From: Pseudomonas sp. 8AS
Lineage (GTDB): Bacteria > Pseudomonadota > Gammaproteobacteria > Pseudomonadales > Pseudomonadaceae
NCBI RefSeq assembly: GCF_902506505.1
Contig: NZ_LR733406.1
Coordinates: forward strand, 1,227,200 to 1,291,199
Length of the DNA: 64,000 nt
Direction: 5' to 3'
Below, one piece after another: positions 37,158 through 47,619 of this stretch (position 1 is the first letter of the stretch; each line of letters starts with the position of its first letter). The notes below the pieces were generated by a model, which saw nothing but the letters and a program-made list of their open reading frames with translations, made no database searches and had not been told where the DNA came from. The translations under genes and the position numbers were made by a program.

Positions 37158-37888
37158 AGCAGCTACCGGTGGTATTCAAGCGCGAGCTGGCCAGCTACTT
37201 CGCTACCCCTCTTGCGTACGTGTTTATCCTGATCTTCCTGGTCCTGTCCGGGGTCTTCACCTTCTACCTGGGCGGCTTCTACGAAGGCGGCCAGGCCGAT
37301 CTCAAGGCCTTCTTCAGCTTCCACCCCTGGCTCTACCTGTTCCTGGTGCCAGCTTTGGCCATGCGCCTGTGGGCCGAGGAGCGCAAATCCGGCTCCATCG
37401 AGCTGCTGATGACCCTGCCGATCACCCGTTTCGACGCGGTGACCGGCAAGTTCCTCGCCGCCTGGGTGTTCGCCGGTATCGCCCTGTTGCTGACCTTCCC
37501 GATGATCATCACGGTCAACTACCTGGGCGAGCCGGACAACGGCGCAATCATCACCGCCTACCTGGGCAGCTGGTTGCTGGCCGGCTCCTACCTGGCCATC
37601 GGTTCGTGCATGTCGGCCCTGGCCAAGAACCAGGTGATCGCCTTCATCCTCGCCGTCAGCGCCTGCTTCCTGTTCATCGTCAGCGGCTTCCCCATGGTGC
37701 TGGATGCCTTCACCGGCTGGGCGCCGCAGTGGCTGTTGGACGCGGTGGCCTCGCTGAGCTTCCTGACCCGCTTCGATGCGATCAGCAAGGGCGTGATCGA
37801 CCTGCGCGACCTGCTCTATTTCATCACCCTGATGGCCGCCTGGCTCGCCGCCACCGCCATCGTGGTCGATCTGAAGAAGGCTGACTGA
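37154..37888 (+). CDS. ABC-2 type permease subunit (GldF-like)
   Basis: A 244-residue protein with six hydrophobic segments, starting KRELASYFATPLAYVFILIF. The segment MRLWAEERKSGSIELLMTLPI is the typical ABC-2 permease sequence. It starts inside the ATPase stop codon region and ends two bases before the GldG-like gene. It would pair with the ATPase to export or flip an unidentified substrate. Confidence 0.9.
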   Translation: MKQLPVVFKRELASYFATPLAYVFILIFLVLSGVFTFYLGGFYEGGQADLKAFFSFHPWLYLFLVPALAMRLWAEERKSGSIELLMTLPITRFDAVTGKFLAAWVFAGIALLLTFPMIITVNYLGEPDNGAIITAYLGSWLLAGSYLAIGSCMSALAKNQVIAFILAVSACFLFIVSGFPMVLDAFTGWAPQWLLDAVASLSFLTRFDAISKGVIDLRDLLYFITLMAAWLAATAIVVDLKKAD

Positions 37889-37890
37889 AG

Positions 37891-39726
37891 ATGAAAAAAC
37901 TGATGTATTCCGGCGCCGGCCTGCTGCTGATTGCGGCGGCCTTCCTGGCGTTCAATCTGTTCGCCGGGCTGACCCTGAACAACGCCCGTCTCGACCTGAC
38001 CGAGCAGAAGCTCTACACCATCTCCGCCGGCACCGAGCAGATCCTCGGCGAGCTGCAGGAGCCGATCGACCTGTACTTCTTCTATTCCGACAAGTCGGCC
38101 CGCGACCTGGCTGTGCTGCGCAACTACGCCACTCGCGTGCAAGAGCTGCTCAAGGCCTACGAGCGCGCGGCCAAGGGCAAGATCACCCTGCACGTGGTCG
38201 ACCCCGAGCCGTTCTCCGAGGACGAGGACAAGGCCGCCGGCTTCGGCCTGCAGGCCGTGCCGGCGAACCAGGACGGCGCGCAGATCTACTTCGGCCTGGC
38301 CGGCACCAATAGCCAGGACGGCAAGCAGATCATCCCGTTCTTCCCGCTGGACCAGGAAGAGCTGCTCGAATACCAGGTCAGCCAGCTGGTGCAGACCCTG
38401 GCCAGCCCGCAGCGGCCGGTGGTCGGCGTGCTGTCCGGGCTGCAGATCAATGGCGGCTTCGACATGGCCAGCCGCCAGCCGACCGCTCCCTGGATGGTGA
38501 TGGAGGAAGTTCGCCAGCTGTTCCAGATCGAGAGCCTGAAGATCGGCGTCGACCAGATCCCGGAGAAGGTCTCGGTGCTGTTGCTGGTGCACCCCAAGCA
38601 GCTGCCGGAGCAGACCCTGTACGCCATCGACCAGTTCGTCCTGCGCGGCGGCAAGCTGATGGTGTTCGTCGACCCCTACAGCGAGGCCGACACCGGCATG
38701 CCGATGCTGCCGGGCGATGGCGCCGACAAGTCCTCGGACCTCGAGCCGCTGTTCAAGGCCTGGGGCCTGCGCCTGCAGCCGGGCAAGGTGCTCGGCGACG
38801 GTTCCTACGCCATGGCCGTGGGCATGGGCCAGGGCCAGCGCCCGGTGCGTCATGCCGGCTGGCTGGGCCTGCAGGCCCGCGCGCTGAACCAGGACGACGT
38901 CAGTACCGCCGGCCTGGAAAGCATCAACGTCGCCACCAGCGGCATCCTCGAACCGCTCGAAGGCGCCAAGACCCAGTTCCTGCCGCTGCTGCAGAGCTCG
39001 GAATACGCCATGCCGTTCGACGCCGCGCGTTTTGCCATGCTCAACAATCCGGAAGAGCTGCTGCGCGACCTGCAGCCGACCGGCGAGCGCTACGCCATCG
39101 CCGCGCGCATCAGCGGCCCGGTGCAGTCGGCCTACCCGAACGGCATCGAGGGGCGCAAGGACGGCCTCAAGGCGGCGGACAACATCAACGTCATCGCCGT
39201 GGCTGACACCGACCTGCTGACCGACCGCATGTGGGTGCAGGTGCAGGACTTCTTCGGCCAGCGCGTGCCGCAGCCGTTCGCCGACAACGCCGGTTTCGCC
39301 ATCAACGCCCTGGATAACCTGTCCGGCTCCGACGCGCTGATCAGCGTGCGTTCGCGCGGCCGTTTCAGCCGCCCGTTCGAGGTGGTCGAGGCGCTGCAGC
39401 GTGAGGCCGAGGCGCAGTTCCGGGTCAAGGAAGAAGACCTGCAGAAGCGCCTGGGCGAGACCGAGCAGAAGCTCGCCGCCCTGCAGCAGAACCAGGACCC
39501 GAGCAAGGTCATGGAGCTGACCCCGGAACAGCAGGCCACCGTGCAGCAGTTCCTTGCCGAGAAGGTGCGCATCCGCAAGGAGCTGCGCGAGGTGCGCTTC
39601 CAGCTCAACTCGAAGATCGAGGAACTGGGGCGCACCCTGAAGTTCGTCAACATCGCCCTGGTGCCGCTGCTGCTGACCCTCGGCGTGCTGGCCCTGTGGC
39701 TGTGGCGGCGGCGCAAGGCCGCCTGA
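37891..39726 (+). CDS. GldG-like ABC-associated substrate-binding-type membrane protein
   Basis: A 611-residue protein with one membrane segment at the N-terminus (GLLLIAAAFLAFNLFAG), a large periplasmic domain and a second membrane segment near the end (IALVPLLLTLGVLALWLW). LDLTEQKLYTISAGTEQIL and VGVLSGLQINGGFD match the GldG/ABC_transp_aux family. A coiled coil is likely at about 505-590 (KRLGETEQKLAALQQNQ). From memory a DUF4340 gene often follows GldG in Pseudomonas. None is present here, and a cold-shock gene comes next. Confidence 0.85.
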   Translation: MKKLMYSGAGLLLIAAAFLAFNLFAGLTLNNARLDLTEQKLYTISAGTEQILGELQEPIDLYFFYSDKSARDLAVLRNYATRVQELLKAYERAAKGKITLHVVDPEPFSEDEDKAAGFGLQAVPANQDGAQIYFGLAGTNSQDGKQIIPFFPLDQEELLEYQVSQLVQTLASPQRPVVGVLSGLQINGGFDMASRQPTAPWMVMEEVRQLFQIESLKIGVDQIPEKVSVLLLVHPKQLPEQTLYAIDQFVLRGGKLMVFVDPYSEADTGMPMLPGDGADKSSDLEPLFKAWGLRLQPGKVLGDGSYAMAVGMGQGQRPVRHAGWLGLQARALNQDDVSTAGLESINVATSGILEPLEGAKTQFLPLLQSSEYAMPFDAARFAMLNNPEELLRDLQPTGERYAIAARISGPVQSAYPNGIEGRKDGLKAADNINVIAVADTDLLTDRMWVQVQDFFGQRVPQPFADNAGFAINALDNLSGSDALISVRSRGRFSRPFEVVEALQREAEAQFRVKEEDLQKRLGETEQKLAALQQNQDPSKVMELTPEQQATVQQFLAEKVRIRKELREVRFQLNSKIEELGRTLKFVNIALVPLLLTLGVLALWLWRRRKAA

Positions 39727-40015
39727 CAGGCCGTTCGGGGTTCGTGAGCCAGGCGCCCTGCCTGGCTCATGCACCAACCCCCCAACGTCGTTTTCGCGTG
39801 GGGTGCGCCGCGCGCGCCACCGGCCCTGTGTGGTCCTGCCGGTGCGCACGGCGCACCCTGCACAACTCCGGACCGGGGCTGTCGAGCGGGGCCGCAACAG
39901 CTCCCGAATCTGGCAAAAAAGCTGACCGCTGCGCTCGTCGCGGCTTCCGTGGAAATGGCTGCAGGCCACGCCGTGCGTGGCTTGCGGGCTGTTTTAAAAA
40001 GTCCTTGGCAGCGTC
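39727..40015. other. Intergenic region between the GldG-like gene and the cold-shock gene
   Basis: About 290 bases before the csp promoter. It holds a GGTGCGC hairpin (39841) and a GCCACGC/GCGTGGC stem (39965-39981) followed by a T-containing tail, GGCTGTTTTAAAA, which could terminate the ABC operon. No credible gene was found. Confidence 0.45.
39841..39857. repeat. GGTGCGC-N3-GCGCACC hairpin, copy 3
   Basis: Same seven-base stem as at 2027 and 2065, here with loop ACG. It is 115 bases after the GldG-like stop codon. Confidence 0.6.
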
Positions 40016-40039
40016 TTGAGTTGTTTTATACTCGCCAGG
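40012..40039 (+). promoter_or_regulatory. Cold-shock gene promoter with long 5' leader
   Basis: TTGGCA, a 16-base spacer and TATACT give a good sigma-70 promoter. The ATG is about 140 bases downstream. Long leaders are characteristic of cold-shock protein mRNAs, whose structure changes with temperature. The leader is A-rich near its end (AATAACAATAATG). Confidence 0.6.
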
Positions 40040-40175
40040 CGGTCGCATTGGGAACGCCGTTCGCAACCCCGCTCCATGCTGTACGGCCGGGGCTGGAGAG
40101 CAGACGAAGACGTTTTTACCGACCCGCCGAGACCCAGTCGGGCAATAACAATAATGTGAGTCGAGGGAAGTACGA

Positions 40176-40385
40176 ATGGCTGATCGTGAGACCGGAACCG
40201 TCAAGTGGTTCAATGATTCCAAGGGCTATGGCTTCATTCAGCGTGGCAGCGGCCCGGACGTGTTCGTCCACTACCGCGCTATCCGCGGTGAGGGGCATCG
40301 CTCGCTGGTCGAGGGCCAGCAGGTCGAGTTTTCCGTGATCCAGGGCCAGAAGGGCCTGCAGGCGGAAGACGTTTCCCAGCTCTGA
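40176..40385 (+). CDS. Cold-shock domain protein
   Basis: A 69-residue single cold-shock domain. RNP1 is KGYGFIQ at 16-22 and RNP2 is DVFVHY at 28-33, after GTVKWFND. It binds single-stranded RNA and DNA and acts as an RNA chaperone. GAGGGAAG is upstream of ATG 40176. A strong terminator follows. Confidence 0.95.
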   Translation: MADRETGTVKWFNDSKGYGFIQRGSGPDVFVHYRAIRGEGHRSLVEGQQVEFSVIQGQKGLQAEDVSQL

Positions 40386-40406
40386 TCCAGGCCACTCGCC
40401 GCATGC

Positions 40407-40439
40407 AAAAGGCCCGTCAGTGACGGGCCTTTTGTTTTT
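40407..40439 (+). terminator. Terminator of the cold-shock gene
   Basis: AAAAGGCCCGTCA (40407-40419) pairs with TGACGGGCCTTTT (40421-40433) in a nearly loopless stem, followed by GTTTTT. It can work in both directions for the convergent genes. Confidence 0.9.
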
Positions 40440-40451
40440 CGGGGCGGCGTT

Positions 40452-40823
40452 TCAGTCGGTGCGCCAGATGATCTCTTCTTCGCCATCGCTGCTGACGCGG
40501 ATCCAGCGGTCGGCGGTCTCGACGCTTTCCTCCTCGTCCCAGCCGCCCGGGGCGCAGCGCACTTCCACCTCCAGCGCGGCGAAGGCGGCGCGGGCGCAGG
40601 CCAGGTCGTCGTCCCAGGGCGTGGCGTCGCTTTCCAGGTACAGGCTGTGCCACTTGCCCACGGCCTTCGGCAGCCAGGTCACCGGCACGTCTCCGGCGCG
40701 GCACTTGAAGGTCTGGCCCTGCTGGCGCCATTCGCTGACCGGGCCGATGGCCTGGCCCAGCCAGGCGGCGATGGCCTTGTGGTCGGCGTCCTTGAGGTAG
40801 ATCTCGATATCGGGTTGGCGCAT
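40452..40823 (-). CDS. Conserved hypothetical protein
   Basis: A 123-residue acidic protein without signal or membrane segments. Tryptophan-rich pattern: AIAAWLGQAIG, SEWRQQGQTFKCRAGD, GKWHSLYLESD and DDEEESVETADRWIRV-like end. Start at MRQPDIEIYLKDAD, although the frame is open to 40892. It lies ten bases downstream of rlmA on the same strand. From memory a small gene holds this place between a cold-shock gene and rrmA in other Pseudomonas. No function is known. Confidence 0.72.
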   Translation of the reverse strand: MRQPDIEIYLKDADHKAIAAWLGQAIGPVSEWRQQGQTFKCRAGDVPVTWLPKAVGKWHSLYLESDATPWDDDLACARAAFAALEVEVRCAPGGWDEEESVETADRWIRVSSDGEEEIIWRTD

Positions 40824-40833
40824 GAGTGTGTCC

Positions 40834-42860
<2,027 letters not shown>

Positions 42861-42910
42861 TTAAAGCAAAACGGCGGCCCGAGGCCGCCGTTTCGACAGG
42901 CAGGGCCCAC

Positions 42911-45508
42911 TCAGACCGGGGCCGTGGCCTCGTCCTCGCTGGCTTCCACCGGCTTGGGCAGGGACGACAGCAGGGCCATGATCAGCGCCGCCAGGTACGG
43001 CAGCGACTGCACCAGGAGCATGGCCACCCAGAACTTCACGTCGGCGCTGGGCAGGCCCTGGACGATGCCGATGCCCAGTGCCGCGCCCCACAGCAGGAGC
43101 ATGATGAAGACTTCCTCGCGGGCCTCGGCCAGGGCCACGAGGATGCCGTGGTTGCTGGCCATCTTCGGCGTGCGGAAGAACGGGATGGTCTTGGTGAACG
43201 CCCCGTACAACACGGCCTTGGCGATGGTGTGCGACAGCGCCAGGCCGGCGATGGCGGCCTGGAACGAGCGCACCAGGTCGACACCCACCGCGCGGCGGTA
43301 GAGGAACAGGATCTTGCCGAACTTGAAGAAGAACAGCGCCAGCGGCGGGATGGCGAAGATCATCAGCGGCGGGTCGACCCGCTGCGGCACGATGATCATG
43401 GCCGCCGACCAGAGCAGGGCGCCGATGGTGAAGAAGATGTTCAGACCGTCGGCGATCCACGGCAGCCAGCCGGCGATGAAGTGGTAGCGCTGGCCCGGCT
43501 GCAGCTCGGAGCCCTTGCCGAGGAACAGGCTGCGCGCATGGCCCTTCATGATCTGGATGGCGCCGTAGGCCCAGCGGAAGCGCTGCTTCTTGTAGTCGAT
43601 GAAGGTATCCGGCATCAGCCCCCGGCCGAAGCTCTGGTGGGCGTAGGCGGCGGCGTAGCCTTTCTCGAACACGCGCAGGCCCAGCTCGGCGTCCTCGCAG
43701 ATGGTCCAGTCGGCCCACTGCAGCTCGTCCATCACCGTGCGGCGGATCATGGTCATGGTGCCGTGCTGGATGATCGCGTTGCGGTCGTTGCGGGTGACCA
43801 TGCCGATATGGAAGAAGCCCTTGTACTCGGCGTAGCAGAGCTTCTTGAAGGTGCTTTCGTTGCCGTCGCGGTAGTCCTGCGGCGACTGCACCACGGCGAT
43901 CTTCGGATCACTGAAGTGCGGCACCATGTGCTTGAGCCAGTTCTTGTCGACGCAGTAGTCGGAGTCGATCACCGCCACCACTTCGGCATCCTTTGCTGTG
44001 TGCGGCAGGATGTAGTTCAGCGCGCCGCCCTTGAAACCGTGCAGCGGGGCGACGTGGAAGAAGCGGAAGCGCGGGCCGAGCTGCTCGCAGTAGGCCTGCA
44101 CCGGCTCCCACACGGCCGGGTCCTTGGTGTTGTTGTCGATGATCAGGACTTCGTAGTCCGGATAGTCGAGGGCGGCCAGGGCATCGAGGGTCTGTTTGAC
44201 CATCTCCGGCGGCTCGTTGTAGCAGGGCACGTGGATCGACACCTTGGGCCGGTAGGCGGTGTCGGTCAGCACCGGCAGGAACGGGCGGCGGCGGGTGCGG
44301 GTCCAGGCGGTCTCGGCCAGCTCGTGGGCCTCGGTGATCAGCACGATGAATACGCCGAAGGCGCCGATGCCGAGCAGCAGGCCGACTATGGTGCTGAACC
44401 AGGTGCTGTACTGCTGGCTGTAGTCGTAGCCGATCCACACCAGCACCGAGCCGCCGGCGAAGGCGACGAAGGTCAGGAAGGTGCGCCCGCGCTGGCGCAG
44501 GGCGCTGCCGTCGATCAGCATCAGGGCCAGGGTCAGCAGGGCCAGGACCACCGAGGCGATGGCCAGCAGGCGCCACTGCGGAATGGCCACCACCGGGCCC
44601 TCGAAGGCGAACTTGGCCTGGCGGTCGAGGTTGTACACGCCCCAGTAGGCGCCCACCGAGCCTTCGTCGCTGGCCTTCCACGGCTGGTCGAAGGCCTCGA
44701 TGACGAAATAGTTGTAGCCCTTGGCGTTCAGCGCGTTGACCAGGGTGCGCAGGTAGATGGCCTGGTCCGCCTGGGAGGCGTCGGCGCCGCCGCGCATGCG
44801 ACCGTTGCTCGGCCAGCCCACTTCGGAGAGCAGCAGGGGCTTCTTCGGGAACAGCTTCTTCAGGTCCTTGGCGCGTTCGAGGACGAACTCGGTGGAGTCC
44901 TCCATCGGCACGAACTCCCAGTAGGGCAGCACGTGGGCGGCGATCAGGTCGGCGTGCTTGGCCAGCTGCGGGTATTCCTGCCAGATGTGCCACTGCTCGG
45001 AGGTGGTCACCGGCACCTTGACCGCGGCGCGCACCCGGTCGAGGTAGGCGATCAGGTTCTCCGGGGTCACTTCGCGGCGGAACAGGGCCTCGTTGCCGAC
45101 CACCACGCGGACCACGCTGCGCGAGTCGTTGGCGATTTCGATGGCCTTGGCGATCTCGCGCTCGTTGCGTTCCAGGTCCGGGCTGATCCAGATGCCGAGG
45201 GTCACGCGCAGGCCGAACTCTTCGGCCAGGTAGGGGATCTTGGCCAGCTCTCCATCCACCGAGTAGGTGCGGATGTTGTCGGTCTGGCTGCTCAGCAGTT
45301 CCAGATCGGCGCGGATCTGCGCATCGCTCGGGTAGGTGTTCTGCTGCGGGTTCTGCCCGGCACGGAAGGGCGAGAAGGAGTAGCCGGAGATCTGCTCGGG
45401 CCAGTCCGGGGCGCTGACCGGGCGGTTGTAGAGCGCCCAGATGCCAGTGAACAGGGCGGCGACCGCCACGAAGACTGCCAGATTGAGTCCGAATTTACGC
45501 GTTGGCAT
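42911..45508 (-). CDS. ndvB: Glucan glucosyltransferase with GH17-like domain, NdvB type
   Basis: An 864-residue inner membrane protein. An N-terminal anchor is followed by a periplasmic GH17-like domain (VVGNEALFRRE with the acid/base Glu; LLSEVGWPSNG with the nucleophile), three or more membrane segments, a GT2 domain (PCYNEPPEMV, VIDSDYC, CEDAELGLRV, KKQRFRWAYG with QxxRW) and more membrane segments. NdvB of P. aeruginosa makes periplasmic cyclic beta-1,3-glucans linked to biofilm antibiotic tolerance. ATG 45508 (MPTRKFGLN) is chosen, although the frame is open to 45685. dapE lies downstream. Confidence 0.9.
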   Translation of the reverse strand: MPTRKFGLNLAVFVAVAALFTGIWALYNRPVSAPDWPEQISGYSFSPFRAGQNPQQNTYPSDAQIRADLELLSSQTDNIRTYSVDGELAKIPYLAEEFGLRVTLGIWISPDLERNEREIAKAIEIANDSRSVVRVVVGNEALFRREVTPENLIAYLDRVRAAVKVPVTTSEQWHIWQEYPQLAKHADLIAAHVLPYWEFVPMEDSTEFVLERAKDLKKLFPKKPLLLSEVGWPSNGRMRGGADASQADQAIYLRTLVNALNAKGYNYFVIEAFDQPWKASDEGSVGAYWGVYNLDRQAKFAFEGPVVAIPQWRLLAIASVVLALLTLALMLIDGSALRQRGRTFLTFVAFAGGSVLVWIGYDYSQQYSTWFSTIVGLLLGIGAFGVFIVLITEAHELAETAWTRTRRRPFLPVLTDTAYRPKVSIHVPCYNEPPEMVKQTLDALAALDYPDYEVLIIDNNTKDPAVWEPVQAYCEQLGPRFRFFHVAPLHGFKGGALNYILPHTAKDAEVVAVIDSDYCVDKNWLKHMVPHFSDPKIAVVQSPQDYRDGNESTFKKLCYAEYKGFFHIGMVTRNDRNAIIQHGTMTMIRRTVMDELQWADWTICEDAELGLRVFEKGYAAAYAHQSFGRGLMPDTFIDYKKQRFRWAYGAIQIMKGHARSLFLGKGSELQPGQRYHFIAGWLPWIADGLNIFFTIGALLWSAAMIIVPQRVDPPLMIFAIPPLALFFFKFGKILFLYRRAVGVDLVRSFQAAIAGLALSHTIAKAVLYGAFTKTIPFFRTPKMASNHGILVALAEAREEVFIMLLLWGAALGIGIVQGLPSADVKFWVAMLLVQSLPYLAALIMALLSSLPKPVEASEDEATAPV

Positions 45509-45728
45509 AGCTGTTTTCAGGTTCCGCAGGGTGGAACAGGGGAGTTTCCGGCGAACGCCGGTCGGCGCGCATGCTACTCCGCCGCCTGTTAGCTGTATAG
45601 CACCGGCCGGGCCCGCTGTTGGCGGGGCTTTGCCGTTGGGCAACAGCCGTGCGGAAACGTTCGCCGGGCACGGCGCGCAACGCACTCGCGCAGTGCGCGG
45701 CGCTGGTGAGTCTGGTGCCCGCCACCCT

Positions 45729-45734
45729 TATAAT
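45729..45734 (+). promoter_or_regulatory. Candidate -10 box for tcdA
   Basis: TATAAT, 27 bases before the tcdA start codon. No convincing -35 at 17 bases upstream. The 252-base gap between ndvB and tcdA shows no gene. Confidence 0.5.
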
Positions 45735-45760
45735 GCCGGCCGGTTTGCGAGGGTGGTGGC

Positions 45761-46573
45761 ATGGCGACAGATGATCAGCGTTTCGGTGGGATTGCCCGGC
45801 TTTACGGCCTAGAAGGGTTGCAGCGCCTGCAGGCGGCGCATGTGGCCGTGGTCGGTATCGGCGGCGTGGGCTCCTGGGCGGCCGAGGCGCTGGCGCGTTC
45901 GGGGGTCGGCGAGATTTCCCTGTTCGACCTGGATGACGTCTGCATCACCAACACCAACCGCCAGGTGCATGCCCTGAGCGGCGCGGTGGGCCAGGCCAAG
46001 GTCGAGGTGATGGCCGAGCGCATCCGTGCCATCAATCCGGCCTGCGTGGTGCATGCGGTGGCCGACTTCGTCACCCGCGAGACCATGACCGAGTACATCA
46101 CCGAGGAGCTGGATGCGGTGATCGACTGCATCGACAGCGTGGCGGCCAAGGCGGCGCTGATTTCCTGGTGCAAGCGGCGCAAGATCCAGATCGTCGCCAC
46201 CGGGGGCGCCGGCGGCCAGATCGACCCGACCAAGATCGAGATCGCCGACCTGAACAAGACGGTCAACGACCCGCTGATCGCCAAGGTGCGCTCGCTGCTG
46301 CGCCGCGACTACAACTTCTCGCGCACCCCGGGGCGCACCTACAGCATCACCTGCGTCTACTCGCGCGAGCAGCTGCGCTACCCCTTGCCCGACGGCAGCG
46401 TGTGCCTGAGCAAGGTCATGCCCGGCGACGGCACCCGCCTGGACTGCGCCGGCGGCTTCGGCTCGGCGATGATGGTGACCGCCAGTTTCGGCATGGTCGC
46501 CGCGGCGAAAATCATCGACAAGCTGGTAGCCGGGGCGCGGCGCCCGGCGGAACGGGCGGGCAAACCCGCGTAA
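45761..46573 (+). CDS. tcdA: tRNA threonylcarbamoyladenosine dehydratase
   Basis: A 270-residue E1-like enzyme. The ATP-binding region is VAVVGIGGVGSWAAEALARSGVG near residue 30, followed by FDLDDVCITNTNRQVHAL. It cyclises t6A to ct6A at A37 of tRNAs and works with CsdA and CsdE, whose genes are encoded close by at 47.2-48.8 kb. It begins the rightward pair with the DUF1456 gene. Confidence 0.95.
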   Translation: MATDDQRFGGIARLYGLEGLQRLQAAHVAVVGIGGVGSWAAEALARSGVGEISLFDLDDVCITNTNRQVHALSGAVGQAKVEVMAERIRAINPACVVHAVADFVTRETMTEYITEELDAVIDCIDSVAAKAALISWCKRRKIQIVATGGAGGQIDPTKIEIADLNKTVNDPLIAKVRSLLRRDYNFSRTPGRTYSITCVYSREQLRYPLPDGSVCLSKVMPGDGTRLDCAGGFGSAMMVTASFGMVAAAKIIDKLVAGARRPAERAGKPA

Positions 46574-46690
46574 CGGGCGGTTTTTCTGCCGCGCGGGGCG
46601 ACGCCAGGCCCTATAATCGCCGCTTGCCCGCCTGCCGGATTCCCCGCGCCCAGCCCGCCGATGTGGCTGCGGCCTGAACGAGATGCTCCC

Positions 46691-47152
46691 ATGATCAACA
46701 ACGATGTGCTGCGCAGCCTGCGCTACCTGCTGGATGTCAGCGACGCCAAGCTGGTGGAAATCTGCCAGCTGGCCGACTACCCACTGGCCGAGGCCGATGT
46801 GGCGGCCTTCCTGCTCAAGGATGACGAAGAGGGCTACGCGCCGTGCAGCGACGAGGTGCTGGCGCATTTCCTCGATGGCCTGGTGTTCTTCAAGCGCGGC
46901 AAGGACGACAGCCGCCCGGCGTTGCCGGTGGAGAAGCGCCTGACCAACAACACCATTCTGAAGAAGCTGCGGGTGGCCTTCGAACTGAAGGATGACGACA
47001 TGCACGCCATCCTCCAGGCCGCCGACCTGCCGATGACCAAGGCCGAACTCAGCGCCCTGTTCCGCAAGCCGGGGCACAAGAACTTCCGCCTGTGTGGCGA
47101 CCAGGTGCTGCGCAACTTCCTCCGTGGCCTGACCCAGCGCCAGCGCGGCTGA
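46691..47152 (+). CDS. DUF1456 (YehS-like) protein
   Basis: A 153-residue protein made of two similar halves: NDVLRSLRYLLDVSDAKLVEI and NTILKKLRVAFELKDDDMHAI, each followed by an acidic helix and a FLRG/FLDGL-like end. This internal duplication is typical of DUF1456. Cytoplasmic, function unknown. ATG 46691 has GAG about six bases before it. Confidence 0.88.
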   Translation: MINNDVLRSLRYLLDVSDAKLVEICQLADYPLAEADVAAFLLKDDEEGYAPCSDEVLAHFLDGLVFFKRGKDDSRPALPVEKRLTNNTILKKLRVAFELKDDDMHAILQAADLPMTKAELSALFRKPGHKNFRLCGDQVLRNFLRGLTQRQRG

Positions 47153-47211
47153 GAACCTGCTTGAAGGTGGATGGGCACAGCCTTGTCCTTCGATGGTTCT
47201 GACGCGTGGCT

Positions 47212-47619
47212 CTAACCCTGCGTCAGCTCGCGCATGCGCTGCAGCACGGCATTCAGGCCGTTGCTGCGTGACGGCGACAGCTGCCGGGCCAGGCCCAGCT
47301 GACTGAACCAGTCGGCCAGGTCGACGCCTTGCAGCTCGCCGCCGTCCAGGCCGTTGACCCGCGCCAGCAGCACGGCCAGCAGGCCGCGGATCAGCCGGGC
47401 ATCGCTGGCGGCGCGGAACTGCCAGCATCCATCACGGCATTCGCCGACCAGCCAGACCTGACTCTCGCAGCCATGCACGCGGCTGGCTTCGTTTTTTTCG
47501 CTGTCGTTCAGGGCTGGCAGGCCTTCGCCCCACTGCATCAGCAGGCGCGCGCGCTGTTCCCAGCCGGGGCACTGGCCGAAGGCGTCCAGCGCTTCGCGGG
47601 CGGCGGCGGGCAGGCTCAT
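47212..47619 (-). CDS. csdE: SufE-family sulfur acceptor
   Basis: A 135-residue protein. The persulfide-accepting cysteine lies in VHGCESQVWLVGE near residue 50, with LIRGLLAVLLARVNG after it. It takes sulfur from CsdA. Its start overlaps the csdA stop by four bases, indicating coupled expression. Confidence 0.9.
   Translation of the reverse strand: MSLPAAAREALDAFGQCPGWEQRARLLMQWGEGLPALNDSEKNEASRVHGCESQVWLVGECRDGCWQFRAASDARLIRGLLAVLLARVNGLDGGELQGVDLADWFSQLGLARQLSPSRSNGLNAVLQRMRELTQG

Noticed and set aside
47153..47211. GAACCTGCTTGAAGG after the DUF1456 gene as a possible third fold-back element
   Set aside because: Only the first few bases resemble the element at 21200 and no matching inverted right end or core was found.
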